Positions 15,969-25,847 of a stretch of 64,000 nt of DNA are shown one piece after another; within the stretch, counting starts at the first letter, position 1; each line of letters opens with the position of its first letter. The DNA is from Lewinellaceae bacterium (GTDB taxonomy: Bacteria; Bacteroidota; Bacteroidia; Chitinophagales; Saprospiraceae). The notes under the pieces were generated by a model. That model did not search any database. It worked only from the letters and a program-made list of their open reading frames with translations, and was not told where the DNA came from. Location of the stretch: positions 62,001 through 126,000 of the forward strand of contig JACJYO010000009.1 of NCBI GenBank assembly GCA_020636075.1, read 5' to 3'. The position numbers and the translations under genes are program-made.

Positions 15969-18074
15969 ATGGTATCCTCGCGCAACACTTTCCTTCTATT
16001 TGCTTTATTCCTTCTGTTTTTGGCCGGCATCAGCCACACGCTTTCTGCCCAGGAATGTACGCCCGAAACAATGGCCTCTCCACCTGTCGACGAAACCGCG
16101 ATGCCCAAAAGCGCGACGGAATCGTTTGAAAATAAGTTCAGATTTAACCTGGCCTGGGGTAAAATATCAGACTCCTGCCGCGCCAACAATCCGCCGCTGC
16201 CCTTGGTGGAAGGACAGGAAAAACCGGCCCAGTGGGTGTATTTCTGGAATTTTGGTGACGGCACCTTCAGCCGCGACAGCACACCCGAACACGCTTTTCC
16301 CGTGGGTATCCACGTGGTACGGGCCGCCCTCAAACCCATCTACAGCGACGACCATGATCCCTTAGGGTATATGGTTGATACGATTGTCGTGAATGCCATA
16401 GACGCCGCTTTGGCTTACCCGGCTCGTATACCGGTCGACTCGTCCATTGCCCTGAACGTCAACTGGGCGGCTTCGCGCCCGGGGGGGCGACTGATCTTTG
16501 CGCTTACCTATAAAAAAATCCGCGAGCAGGGGGAAGCCCCGCGCACGGTGTACCTGATGTTCCCCTCAGACGAGTTTGAGTTTGTCACTATGCAAAGTGG
16601 GCCTGCTCCGAGTTCCAGTTTCTCCGAATATTTTGACGGCATCAGCCACCGGGTTTACGCCTGGGATTTTAGCCAAGTGGATAATGCAAATGATGCGACG
16701 GATGAAAACAGTGTTTTCGTCGAACTGAAAGTGCGCGATGCTGTAGCCGATCTGCTGCCGGATACGGTGCCCGAACTACTCACTTCCGTAAAAGCGATGT
16801 ATAAATTACACCCTGTTCAGAAATCCGGGAAGGTGAACCTCCTGGGGGTTTCGAATGCCGACAAAACCAGTACCGGCGCCTACGTCGGCGACAGTGGTGT
16901 TGAAAACAGCAGTTTTGTCGACGGCCTCGACGAACTGACCTACCTGCCGATTTCGCTGAACTGGGCTTCCGACCCCAATGCCATGTCGGTTTACCCTGCC
17001 GTACTCGAACCTGGCGCCACCGAGGCGCAACTACACTATCGGGTCGATTTTTTCAACAGCGGCACCGCCACAGCGGATACGCTGCGCATCGATGCCACCA
17101 TCGATAACAATCAACTCAACACGGGCACACTGGCAACGGTGTCCACTTTTCCGACGCCACTGGTGCAGTCGTTCCAAAGTGAAAGTACCCTGCGCTGGGC
17201 TTCCGACGACGCCAACCTGCTCTCGCTTGGCCAGGCGCAGGATGTGGGTTTCCCGGATGAAAATGCTTTTGGTTTTGTCAATTTCAATATGAAAACCAAG
17301 CCGGGGCTGGTCTTTAAAGAAGGCGACCGGATTCTTGCCCGGGCTCATATTCAGATGGAAAAAAGTGAGGTGACCACCAACGAGGCCATCGTGCGTGTGC
17401 AAAGCCTGCGGATGGCAGCGCCCTGCATGTTTGGCTTGAAGGTGTATTACAACTTCCGGTCCGACAAGGAAGCGTTCCACCGTTCCGGCTACAACCTGGC
17501 CCTTACGGCGCGCAAGGCCCTGGGCAAAATGCCCAACCCGCAGAACCGCTATTTTTTCGACCCCCGGATTCCGAAATCAATCTATCCCTTGTTTTGGTGG
17601 CAAGCCGAATTGGGCTATGGCCAAACGAATTTGCGCAACCCCGATGTGGATAGTGTCCGCCTGGGCCATATCGACCTTACCCCCGTATTGCTGCGTTTTA
17701 TTGCTAAAAAACCCGAATTGCGCTTTGGCAACATCGGCGTCAAACGTGGCTGGGGCCTCTCGGCAGGGTATACCGCATCGTTCCTGTTGCACGGGAAAAA
17801 CAATGGAAACAAAATTGACCTGAGCAGTTGGAGTTTTGGCCAACGGCTCGACCACTCCTTTTCCGTTTCGCTTGACCTGCTCAACCTGATCGGCCGGCCC
17901 GGCATATCCTGTGGGTTTGGCTGGCGCTGGCGCAATTCGGCAGTGACCAAACAATACGGCCTGCCCGGCGCTCCCGGCGCTGCCGACGAACGGGCCTGGT
18001 ATAATCATCCTTTTGCATACGTGCATTACACGTTTTCGCAACGCTTGCGGTATGAATTGAATGGCTTCAAGTAG
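15969..18074 (+). CDS. Surface protein with PKD domain and C-terminal barrel-like region
   Basis: 701 residues from the ATG at 15969, chosen because a signal peptide begins there (FLLFALFLLFLAGISHTLSA); the frame is open further upstream but unlikely coding. A PKD domain lies at about 85-150 (YFWNFGDGTFSRDSTPEHAF). The middle contains a repeat-like beta region with a conserved-domain-DUF11 flavour (about 350-440). The last 170 residues look like antiparallel amphipathic strands with aromatic ends (GWGLSAGYTASF, HYTFSQRLRYELNGFK), suggesting outer-membrane insertion. It is 60 bases upstream of the CHAT gene on the same strand, so the two may form one unit. Confidence 0.72.
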   Translation: MVSSRNTFLLFALFLLFLAGISHTLSAQECTPETMASPPVDETAMPKSATESFENKFRFNLAWGKISDSCRANNPPLPLVEGQEKPAQWVYFWNFGDGTFSRDSTPEHAFPVGIHVVRAALKPIYSDDHDPLGYMVDTIVVNAIDAALAYPARIPVDSSIALNVNWAASRPGGRLIFALTYKKIREQGEAPRTVYLMFPSDEFEFVTMQSGPAPSSSFSEYFDGISHRVYAWDFSQVDNANDATDENSVFVELKVRDAVADLLPDTVPELLTSVKAMYKLHPVQKSGKVNLLGVSNADKTSTGAYVGDSGVENSSFVDGLDELTYLPISLNWASDPNAMSVYPAVLEPGATEAQLHYRVDFFNSGTATADTLRIDATIDNNQLNTGTLATVSTFPTPLVQSFQSESTLRWASDDANLLSLGQAQDVGFPDENAFGFVNFNMKTKPGLVFKEGDRILARAHIQMEKSEVTTNEAIVRVQSLRMAAPCMFGLKVYYNFRSDKEAFHRSGYNLALTARKALGKMPNPQNRYFFDPRIPKSIYPLFWWQAELGYGQTNLRNPDVDSVRLGHIDLTPVLLRFIAKKPELRFGNIGVKRGWGLSAGYTASFLLHGKNNGNKIDLSSWSFGQRLDHSFSVSLDLLNLIGRPGISCGFGWRWRNSAVTKQYGLPGAPGAADERAWYNHPFAYVHYTFSQRLRYELNGFK

Positions 18075-18134
18075 ATCGCCGATCGCCGGGCGGAATATGC
18101 CCGAAACGAATGGTAAACCCCAACGTTAGAAAAT

Positions 18135-21128
18135 ATGAAAGCAACTTGGTTCTGTATATTTCTGATTCCGTTTTTATGGCTTGCCTGCCAATCCGAGCCG
18201 ATGCCGGCCGGCAAAAAACTTGTACAGCTGAGCGCCGCTGATTCTGTCCGGATCAGTGCCTCAATCGATTCCCTGACAGCGCTGGCCGATACGGCAACTG
18301 CCGATAATAAGGCAGCATTATTGATCCGCATTGCCGATCTGCACAAATCCTTGCGCAACAAAGACGCCTGGGTGGATGCCGTGCGCGCCATATTTTCTTT
18401 TTACCATAAAAACAGGCAATACGATGACCTGTATCCCCTGCTGGATCAGGCAGTGCGGGATAGTTGGTGGGAGCCGGATTCCAAAACGGGCCAGTTGTAC
18501 ACTTTGCAAGGGTTTACGCTGCGCCGTTTGGGCCGGAACTATGCCGCCGGGGTTTATTATGAAAAAGCCCGCGAAATTTCCGATCGCTTCGGAGGGGTAA
18601 CCCAGGCAAACCCCGCCGGCGTAATTCACAAAACGCTGGCTAATATCAAAACCCGGCTCGGCGAACATGAGGAGGCGGAAAAGCTGTTTCTCATAGCCCT
18701 TGAATTGTTGGAACAGGACACGTTGCCTGAACGTGCGGCATCCAACCGGCTTACCATGGTGGAAATTCACAACGACCTGGGCCTGGCCTATCAAACTGCG
18801 GGTGATTTGCCGAAGGCACTCGAACAATATGATGCCGGGCTGTACGCAATTGGGCAGTTGAGCAAACTCGATCCCGGAAAAGGCGCCGCCGCGGCAAACA
18901 CCAAAGGCTTGTTGTTATCGAGTAAAGCCAGCGTTCTTTTTCTGAGTGGCCGGCATGCCAAAGCCGAACAGGCTGCCCGTGCCGCATTGGATTCCTATGG
19001 CCCGGATAAAAACAACTACCGGTTTAATGGCCTTACCATTTTGTCCGGTATACTGGAGCATTCCGGTAATCTGCCGGCGGCTAAAAAATATCGCGACGAA
19101 GCCCTTGCCCTTGCCGGCAAAGGTGGGGTGGAGCAGCGTGAAGTTGCCAAACTGTTGATCGAAATGGGCTGGAGTGCGTACCGCAGCCGCGATTTCCTGG
19201 CGGCCACCCAATTTGCACAACAAGCGCTAAACCGGATTTATGCTAAAATTTCGCCCGACGATGTGCACCAAAACCCCGACCCCGCACTGCTGGATCCCGA
19301 CCCGGAAAATGCCATCGCCGAGGCACTCGACCTGAAAGGCGAAGCCTTCTGGCAACAATACCGCACGCAGCCTTCCGACGGTGTGCTGCAGCTGGCCGAC
19401 AGCACTACCGCACTGGCCATTCAAATGATGGAAAACCTGCGCGATGTCGCCGTGTACGAATCATCCAAACTCCATTCGTCGCAGCAAAGCAGGCGCCTGT
19501 TCAGCCGCATGATGGCTATTTTATTTGCGCAACAGAAACACGGCGGCCAAGCCGTAGCAGCCCGGGCGTTTACCTATGCGGAAAAAAACAAGGCTGTGTT
19601 GCTTCAGCAAAAAATAGCTGCCGATGCTGCCATGCGGGGCGCCGGAGTCGCTGATTCATTGATCCAGCAGGAGCGTGATTTTAAAGAGCGCCGGGCTTTT
19701 TTGCAAAATGCCCTTTTTGAAGAACAAATCGCAGAAGGCAGCCCCGACGAGAAGGCAATTGATGCATTGAAACGGCAACTTTACGCGGTGGAGCAAGACC
19801 TCCGACAGTTGCAAGCCGGCATTGCCGGTGCTTACCACATCGAACCAACTACCGGGCATACCCAAACTGCCACGGTGGATGCTGTGCGCCAAAAATTGCT
19901 TCGAAAAGACGAGCTGTGGGTCGATTATTACACTGATCCTGACAGTAGCCTGGTTTATATGATTGCGGTATCCCACGATGCGCTTCAATTTGTGCGCAAA
20001 CCGTACCGGGAAACCGCTGTTCGCGATTTTATCGGCTTGTTCAACAACGCCATTCAGGCGGAAAACAAAGCCGGTGACCCTGCGCTTTTTTCCAAATTTG
20101 TGCAGGCTGCCCGGAATCTGTACGACGATTTACTGGCGCCGGTTTTGCCACAAACGCCGCCCAAACGAATCACGCTGGTGGCCGATGGCGCCCTGGCGTT
20201 GCTACCCTTCGATGTGTTGCTGTGCAAGCCGGTCGATGTTGGGGCAGGCGTCAATTACGCAGCGCTTCCCTACCTGGTAACCACCAGCCAAACGCGCCTG
20301 GCGGCTTCGGCATCGCTCGATTTATTTTATACCCGGCAGGGACAGCCGGAGCGCCGGGGTTCGTATGCCGGCTTTGCTCCGGATTATTCGGGCAGCGTAT
20401 TGGGGCAGGTTGTTTCGGGCTCCGGTGTCGTGCAGTCGGCTGCTACAGCCTTCAAGGGAAAAGCGTTTCTGGGGCGCGATGCCAGCCTCGATGCGTTCCT
20501 GAAAGAAGCCGCTGGCTATGCGATCATTCATTTTCACGGCCATGCCGAAGCCTCCGACTCCTTCCCCGATCACTCCTGGATGGCGTTCACAGCCGGCCGG
20601 CCGATTGCCGGTGTCATGTTGCCGCAGGGGCAGGTAAGCACCCTGGGTTCCGGGCCGCGGCGCTTGCCTGCAGCCGAATTAGCGCACTGCTTGTTTGCGC
20701 ACCAGGTGTATCATGCCCGGCTCGATGCCGATTTGGTATTGCTCAGCGCTTGTCAGACGGGTTTGGGTAAAATTGCCCCGGGCGAAGGCACACTGAGCCT
20801 GTCACGGGCATTTCAGGCCGCAGGCTGCCCGGCCACCGTGATGAGCCTTTGGGAAGTGCGCGACGATGCCACCGCCGAACTGATGCAGGTGTTTTTGGAA
20901 AATATCCGACACGGGCAGGAGAAAGACGAGGCGCTCACGAATGCCAAACGCAGCTACCTGCAAACTACCGGTGATGCCTTCCCCTACTATTGGGCCGGTT
21001 TTGTGCTCACAGGGAAAGCAAGCCCGGTGCAACTGCCCGGCGCCTGGTGGCAAGGACCTGCAGGCTGGGTGTTGTTGCTCGTGGTCCTGCTTTTGGTTGC
21101 ACTTTTTTTTCGCTCGCGGGTTAAATGA
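18135..21128 (+). CDS. Lipoprotein with TPR array and CHAT peptidase domain
   Basis: 997 residues. N-terminal lipoprotein signal (LWLAC, Cys at about residue 18). Residues about 40-600 are helical repeats of the TPR type. The CHAT domain (caspase-HetF-associated with TPRs) covers about 680-965: the catalytic His is in IIHFHGHAEAS (about residue 800) and the catalytic Cys in LLSACQTGLGK (about residue 873), followed by the family block GEGTLSLSRAFQAAGCPATV and SLWEVRDDATAELM. A C-terminal membrane span (about 977-993) ends in RSRVK. CHAT proteins are caspase-like peptidases or pseudo-peptidases; here both catalytic residues are present. The lipobox plus C-terminal span is an odd double anchor, placing the domain in the periplasm. 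Partner and substrate unknown. Confidence 0.9.
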   Translation: MKATWFCIFLIPFLWLACQSEPMPAGKKLVQLSAADSVRISASIDSLTALADTATADNKAALLIRIADLHKSLRNKDAWVDAVRAIFSFYHKNRQYDDLYPLLDQAVRDSWWEPDSKTGQLYTLQGFTLRRLGRNYAAGVYYEKAREISDRFGGVTQANPAGVIHKTLANIKTRLGEHEEAEKLFLIALELLEQDTLPERAASNRLTMVEIHNDLGLAYQTAGDLPKALEQYDAGLYAIGQLSKLDPGKGAAAANTKGLLLSSKASVLFLSGRHAKAEQAARAALDSYGPDKNNYRFNGLTILSGILEHSGNLPAAKKYRDEALALAGKGGVEQREVAKLLIEMGWSAYRSRDFLAATQFAQQALNRIYAKISPDDVHQNPDPALLDPDPENAIAEALDLKGEAFWQQYRTQPSDGVLQLADSTTALAIQMMENLRDVAVYESSKLHSSQQSRRLFSRMMAILFAQQKHGGQAVAARAFTYAEKNKAVLLQQKIAADAAMRGAGVADSLIQQERDFKERRAFLQNALFEEQIAEGSPDEKAIDALKRQLYAVEQDLRQLQAGIAGAYHIEPTTGHTQTATVDAVRQKLLRKDELWVDYYTDPDSSLVYMIAVSHDALQFVRKPYRETAVRDFIGLFNNAIQAENKAGDPALFSKFVQAARNLYDDLLAPVLPQTPPKRITLVADGALALLPFDVLLCKPVDVGAGVNYAALPYLVTTSQTRLAASASLDLFYTRQGQPERRGSYAGFAPDYSGSVLGQVVSGSGVVQSAATAFKGKAFLGRDASLDAFLKEAAGYAIIHFHGHAEASDSFPDHSWMAFTAGRPIAGVMLPQGQVSTLGSGPRRLPAAELAHCLFAHQVYHARLDADLVLLSACQTGLGKIAPGEGTLSLSRAFQAAGCPATVMSLWEVRDDATAELMQVFLENIRHGQEKDEALTNAKRSYLQTTGDAFPYYWAGFVLTGKASPVQLPGAWWQGPAGWVLLLVVLLLVALFFRSRVK

Positions 21129-21181
21129 AAAATTTCACCGTAAAAAGGAATCCTACGAATCAGGGGTTGAAATAAGCCGCC

Positions 21182-21327
21182 AAAGCCCGTAGGGCTGTCA
21201 TTTTAGTAAAAATTGATGACCGTAGAAATAAAAGCGCCGTAGGTGCGACATTATAATGTCACGCCTACGGCGTTTGGATAACCACATGGCAACCATTTTC
21301 TACAATAATGGCAGCCCTACGGGCTTT
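21182..21327. repeat. Composite palindrome (outer 21-bp arms, inner hairpin)
   Basis: Outer arms 21182-21202 and 21307-21327 are reverse complements of one another (CCCGTAGGG core), and an inner hairpin of its own lies at 21234-21273 (GCGCCGTAGGTGCGACATT arm). Two families of CCGTAGG-containing repeats thus appear nested. It sits between the CHAT gene and the convergent T9SS giant. Confidence 0.8.
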
Positions 21328-21420
21328 ATTCGAAGGTGGCATTGCCAATTTAGCCCCTGATTTGCAGGATCCCTGTTTACCATACAAGCAACTATTGCGA
21401 ATCATTCATCTGGTTGGTCA

Positions 21421-24400
21421 TCAACTTTTTACAAACAGCCCGCTCCAAACCAACTTGCCATTTTTCAGCAGCCTGAACGTATACGTCCCGGGTGGCAGGC
21501 TCCCTGTTTCGATTCGGGTCATACCCCCGGATGGTTGCACTGGCGGCAGGGCAGTTTTCCCAAGCATGTCCGTCACCCTTATCCGGTATTCGCTATATCC
21601 GCTAAGCCCGGGGGCATGCAGGAAAACATAAGCCCCGCCGGGGTTTGGAAACAGGTTTACCGCCAAACTGAAACCCGCTTGTGAAGTCCCCACGATCATT
21701 TGCAATTCAAATACTTCGGAGCAGCCAAGCGCATCGGTAACGGTGACGGTGTAGGTCCCCGGGCTCAGGCCATCTGCCGTTGCGCTCATTTCGCCAGTAT
21801 TCCACAAAAACGAATAGTCCGGGAAGCCACCTTGCGGCGTCACGGTGATGGCGCCGGTGCCCATGCCGGTATCCGGGATGATCAGCACGTCCTGCAATTC
21901 AATTGGATCGAAAATAGCAACCCGGAGAGCTACCAGGCTGTCGCAACCAACTGCGCTAGTTAGCAGCACATCGTAGTCGCCCGATTGACTGACCACGGTG
22001 CCATCTGCCAAAGTGTACGTTTGGCCCGAACAAAGGCGTACGGTATCGGCAGTTTGTGGTGTGGGGTAAGCGTTCACCGGGAAGTTGTAAAACGTGAGCA
22101 TGCCGATCCCGTTGGCGTTTTTCACAGGCGCCTCGCTGCCTTCCGGGTGCGAACGGTAACTCAGCCCGGTAAATCCCGCCCCCGGCTCGGTCGATAACTG
22201 GAGGACCACGGTATTCCCCTGAATTGCGCCGCCGACGACAGTTATCGCCGTATCCCCCTCCAACCAGAAATCGCTTTCCCAGCCGGGTGTCCAGAAATAC
22301 GAATCGGCTTCCTGCCGCAGTTGCAAGGTGATTTCTTTGCGGTCGCAATTCGAAAACCGCAGCGCGTCTACTGTGGGTGGGTAAATATTTTCGGTATTCG
22401 AGACGCTGTACAGATCGTGTGCCACCAGGCGGTAAATATCGTGTCCGGCGCGCTCGTAGCCATTGGCGTAGTGGTAATGGAGTCCGTCGTGGTTCATTCC
22501 GGTGGAAGACATGATTTGCCAACCGGGCAGGGTTTCGGCGATCTGACGATGGGCCTCTTCGATTTGCAGGCAGCTGTGCAAGGTTGCGCCAAAATTGAAC
22601 CAGCCGGGCCTGATCTGGAACAGGTAGCGGCGCTCCAGGGTGGGAAAGTCGGCGCGCCAGGCATTGTCCAGGGTTTCAAATTTTTGAAAATAATCCGGCC
22701 CGACATTGGGATTCTGGGAAAGCGCATTCGACTCCCCCTGAAACATAAAAATACCCCGCAGGTGATCGATCAAGCCGGAGCGTTGCACCCGCTGCAAAAA
22801 CTTGCCGTACACCCTGGCCGTATCGGCATGGTTGTTTGGGTTGGGAAGCATGGTTTCGATGAATATTCCGCCGATTCCGCCGTTGAGGATGGCCACCGGA
22901 ACGCCCAGTTTTTCAACAAGATCATTTGCCAAAACAATACCCCACTGGCCGCTGATATTGTCGGCGTAAGGCTCCAGCATACCGGCTTCCTTGCGCCAGG
23001 TGTACAGTGTATCGTTGTCGAACTTCAGGCCGAAGGTGCGGGCAAAGGGCACTTTATTATATTTATAGGCGTGTTCGGTGATGCCAAAACTGACCTGCGC
23101 AAGGGCGTTCGATTGTCCCTGAATGAGATAGGCGTCGCCGGCCACGACGTCGCAAACTTCGAGTTCCAGGTTGGCCGATTGGTTTTTTATCCCGTACAAT
23201 TGAAAATCATAACCAGCCAGCTCCGCGGTGATCTGCGGCTCAAAAGCAAAGTCCTGGGGCGTGTTGTCATAAAGTGTTTGTTGCAATAGGCCGTCGCGCA
23301 GCACATCCAGGCGGAGTTGGTCGTAGGCATTGGGGTCGGAAAGGGCGCCTTTGATCGGAACGGTCCCTTTGTTGGTGATCAGGTCGCGCGGAAGCAGTTG
23401 GAAGTGCTCAGGGCTTGTTTCAAAAACTGTTTTCGCGCCCGGGAAGCGCCGTTTGAAAAAATGGAAATTGTAGACCGGCGAAAAAACGACCCGGGAGTAA
23501 TACGCAAACATGCTGCCATCGGCCGATAAGGGCAGTGCGTTCACCATGCCGTGCGCAAACAGGTAATCGTCGCGGAAGTACTCGTCTTTTACCGTGAATT
23601 GTTCATCGAGCAAAAACACCCAGTCGCGCCGGTTCCAAAACGAATCGCGCGGCTCGCCGTAAATACCGCTTACCATGTAACCCTGGTCCAGCAAGGCGAT
23701 GGATTTACCGTTGTCGACTGCGGCGCTTCCATAGGTTTTTTCGGTATTCAGACTGCCGGTTGCTTCGTCAAATTCCGCCAGAAACACCTCGCGTTTGACC
23801 AGGCTGTCTACTTCGCGGTCGCCCAGGGCGATCAACCGGCCGTCGTGGGCCTGTACCATATCGTTGAACACACTGTTGGCGTAGGGCGAGGTGTATTTCC
23901 ATAGTAAATTCCCTGTAGCGTCGGTCCGGAACACCTGCGCCCGCACTGAGGCTCCGAGCCCCCAGCCTGCAATGGCAAAACCGCCGTCTGCCGTTTGCAC
24001 CAGTGCATTCCCGATATCGTAGGGCAGGGCGTGGAACTCCTTCCAAAAATCAGGCTCGAATTGTTCGTCAACGACCGTCAAAAAGGCATCGGAGAGGGCG
24101 TTGGTGTTCGTATGAATGGCCTGGCCGGTAAGGGCAATTTTTTGGTTGGCGGTCAGGATCAAATCATTGCCAAAGGCATTCAGGCCGGCATGCCCGAGCA
24201 GCGTATCGCGCAGGATCTGCCCGTCGGCGCTGGTTTTCAGCAACAGGGCTTTGAAGCTGCTGTCGCCCGGGGCGCAATTTTCACAACTGCCAACAGCCAC
24301 AATCGCACCGGAGGGCAACTCGATGGCACTGTTCAGGTACATATTGTCCCCGTAGGGGTATTGCCGCGCCCACAAGGTTTGGCCGCAGCTGCTGATTCTG

Positions 24401-24606
24401 AGGAGATAGCCTTGCACGTCGTAATTGCCGGCCAGGAGAAAACCGCCGTCGCGCAGGGCGATCATCCGGCGGGGTACGATTTTGCCGTTTGTGCTGTCTT
24501 CGCTGGTAAGCAGCAGGTCGACGGGGTTGGTATTTTGTGCGAAGCACCAGGTTTGAAGGAAGAGGGGAATAAGCAATTTCCAGGTACTGCAGATTATCTT
24601 TTTCAT
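21421..24606 (-). CDS. T9SS-exported protein with sialate O-acetylesterase-like SGNH domain
   Basis: 1061 residues. Signal peptide (about 1-22). Residues about 25-380 read as propeller-like repeats (ALRDGGFLLAGNYDV, TADGGFAIAGWGLGA). A carbohydrate-esterase SGNH domain covers about 490-715: block I GDAYLIQGQSN (Ser near 498), block III FQGESN near 621, and catalytic pair in NHDGLHYHYANG near 704 (D and H). A SprB-like repeat follows (GMGTGAITVTPQGGFPDYSF to YTVTVTDALGCSEVF), then a T9SS type A sorting domain. It should be an exported deacetylase acting on acylated glycans, possibly sialic-acid-like. Propeller plus SGNH plus SprB in one chain is unusual. Confidence 0.87.
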   Translation of the reverse strand: MKKIICSTWKLLIPLFLQTWCFAQNTNPVDLLLTSEDSTNGKIVPRRMIALRDGGFLLAGNYDVQGYLLRISSCGQTLWARQYPYGDNMYLNSAIELPSGAIVAVGSCENCAPGDSSFKALLLKTSADGQILRDTLLGHAGLNAFGNDLILTANQKIALTGQAIHTNTNALSDAFLTVVDEQFEPDFWKEFHALPYDIGNALVQTADGGFAIAGWGLGASVRAQVFRTDATGNLLWKYTSPYANSVFNDMVQAHDGRLIALGDREVDSLVKREVFLAEFDEATGSLNTEKTYGSAAVDNGKSIALLDQGYMVSGIYGEPRDSFWNRRDWVFLLDEQFTVKDEYFRDDYLFAHGMVNALPLSADGSMFAYYSRVVFSPVYNFHFFKRRFPGAKTVFETSPEHFQLLPRDLITNKGTVPIKGALSDPNAYDQLRLDVLRDGLLQQTLYDNTPQDFAFEPQITAELAGYDFQLYGIKNQSANLELEVCDVVAGDAYLIQGQSNALAQVSFGITEHAYKYNKVPFARTFGLKFDNDTLYTWRKEAGMLEPYADNISGQWGIVLANDLVEKLGVPVAILNGGIGGIFIETMLPNPNNHADTARVYGKFLQRVQRSGLIDHLRGIFMFQGESNALSQNPNVGPDYFQKFETLDNAWRADFPTLERRYLFQIRPGWFNFGATLHSCLQIEEAHRQIAETLPGWQIMSSTGMNHDGLHYHYANGYERAGHDIYRLVAHDLYSVSNTENIYPPTVDALRFSNCDRKEITLQLRQEADSYFWTPGWESDFWLEGDTAITVVGGAIQGNTVVLQLSTEPGAGFTGLSYRSHPEGSEAPVKNANGIGMLTFYNFPVNAYPTPQTADTVRLCSGQTYTLADGTVVSQSGDYDVLLTSAVGCDSLVALRVAIFDPIELQDVLIIPDTGMGTGAITVTPQGGFPDYSFLWNTGEMSATADGLSPGTYTVTVTDALGCSEVFELQMIVGTSQAGFSLAVNLFPNPGGAYVFLHAPGLSGYSEYRIRVTDMLGKTALPPVQPSGGMTRIETGSLPPGTYTFRLLKNGKLVWSGLFVKS

Positions 24607-24701
24607 GTTGAATTTTGGTTTGCGTGTTGGTTAAACTGCTTAAGTTTTGATCAGGCGTGGGTAATGGATTTCCCCCGGAAAAAATTGGAGGCGGGCAGGA
24701 T

Positions 24702-24735
24702 ATTGTCGGCGTGACTCGAAGTCACGCCGACAATG
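24702..24735. repeat. Palindrome, 14-bp arms
   Basis: Arms 24702-24715 and about 24721-24735 (ATTGTCGGCGTGAC) are reverse complements around a 5-base loop. A shorter relative with the same GTCGGCGT core occurs at 37051-37073. It lies just past the stop of the minus-strand barrel lipoprotein gene and could terminate it, though no T-tail follows. Confidence 0.65.
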
Positions 24736-24772
24736 CGCGCGGCAGGATGGTCAAAATACTCAATTGCCGGTT

Positions 24773-25570
24773 TTACCGGTTACGCTCCCTTGTTTTTTGC
24801 CAAAACGGAATGGCTACGCTCAAGCCGATGTTGTACACCTTTTGATTGGTATTTGAAAAACCCAATTGCCCGAAGGCTGTAACCCGGTCGATGGTGGCAT
24901 GTATGCTGAGTCGGTGGATGTCGCTCAGATACAGGTACCCGACCGGTGGATCGGAGATGTTGCCGGTTACGCTCTCGTAGCTGTACCGAAAACCCAGGCT
25001 GCGTTTTGCCGCAGGCGAAAACCGGATCTCGGCGTTGAGGCCGCCAGTTACACCGTCGGTGCCCAGGGTGAACACGTCGGTGAACAGGTCTTCAAAGGTT
25101 TCGCCGCTGGCCTCTTCCAGGGCGCCTGATTGCCCGAAAAAAGCTTCGGAAACACCAAGCAGCAAATCTGTTTTTTCATTCAAAGGAATACGCCCGCCGA
25201 GTTCCAGTCGCATGCCGAAACCGTTGAATCCATACGACGATTTGGGTAGGGTGGCTGGGGTGCTGCCGGCTTTGGTTTTGTAACTGCCCCCATATCCGAA
25301 CAAGCCGCCGCTGAGGTAAAAGTGTTTCCACATGAAGGATACGTGGCTGGCCAATTCGAAGGAGCTATTCTTTTCTCCTTCATAATATACGTGGCCTTTG
25401 TTGACCGAACCGGAGAAGTACAGGGCGCCGGCTGTTTTGCCTTCATACGTGGGTTTGGCCATGTAGGCGCCGGCGTTGCCGAGATAGGCAGGTCCGTGGG
25501 AGGCGCAGCCCTGGGCGAAAATGATAGCAAAGAGGATGGGGTAGAGCGGGAAGGACGGATTGGTTTTCAT
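24773..25570 (-). CDS. Barrel-type lipoprotein
   Basis: 265 residues from the ATG at 25568-25570; an earlier in-frame start (25600) adds a few residues before the signal peptide and is less likely. Lipobox IIFAQGC near residue 22. The mature protein opens with HGPAYLGNAGAYMAKPTYEG and continues as alternating strands ending NIGLSVAIPF, like small outer-membrane barrel proteins of about 8-12 strands. No family is recognised. It is transcribed toward the 24702-24735 palindrome. Confidence 0.7.
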   Translation of the reverse strand: MKTNPSFPLYPILFAIIFAQGCASHGPAYLGNAGAYMAKPTYEGKTAGALYFSGSVNKGHVYYEGEKNSSFELASHVSFMWKHFYLSGGLFGYGGSYKTKAGSTPATLPKSSYGFNGFGMRLELGGRIPLNEKTDLLLGVSEAFFGQSGALEEASGETFEDLFTDVFTLGTDGVTGGLNAEIRFSPAAKRSLGFRYSYESVTGNISDPPVGYLYLSDIHRLSIHATIDRVTAFGQLGFSNTNQKVYNIGLSVAIPFWQKTRERNR

Positions 25571-25770
25571 ACGTTGTATTTTGGTTAGGAAAAAACTCAT
25601 GCAATTGCTGTTTGCAAACAGTTGAGGTTATCTTCCAATACAAAAGTGCATGCATTGCCGATCTGTGAAAACCCCGAAACCGGTGATTTTCCCAAATCCC
25701 TGAAATGGATGAGCCCTCTGCAGCAGGGCGTTCCTGATCCCTGAATTCAGGGGGAAACGATGTATTGATC

Positions 25771-25800
25771 TTGAAATCCGTAAAATTTATGCTAACCTTG
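25771..25800 (+). promoter_or_regulatory. Bacteroidota-type promoter for the unknown gene at 25848
   Basis: TTG at 25771-25773 is separated by exactly 19 bases from TAACCTTG at 25793-25800, close to the TTTG-N19-21-TAnnTTTG consensus and 47 bases from the ATG. This is the best-formed promoter I found in the window. Confidence 0.5.
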
Positions 25801-25847
25801 CAGAGAATTCCCTTCTCTCCCCCCATTTTTTCTTATCAAATGATCCA

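Noticed and set aside
15746..16339. N-terminal extension of the RadC reading frame
   Set aside because: RadC family proteins start near the ATG at 15743-15745; the extension overlaps the divergent signal-peptide-bearing gene and has no conserved motif.
22321..23289. Plus-strand 322-codon frame inside the T9SS giant gene
   Set aside because: Antisense to the SGNH domain with catalytic blocks; no domain of its own.
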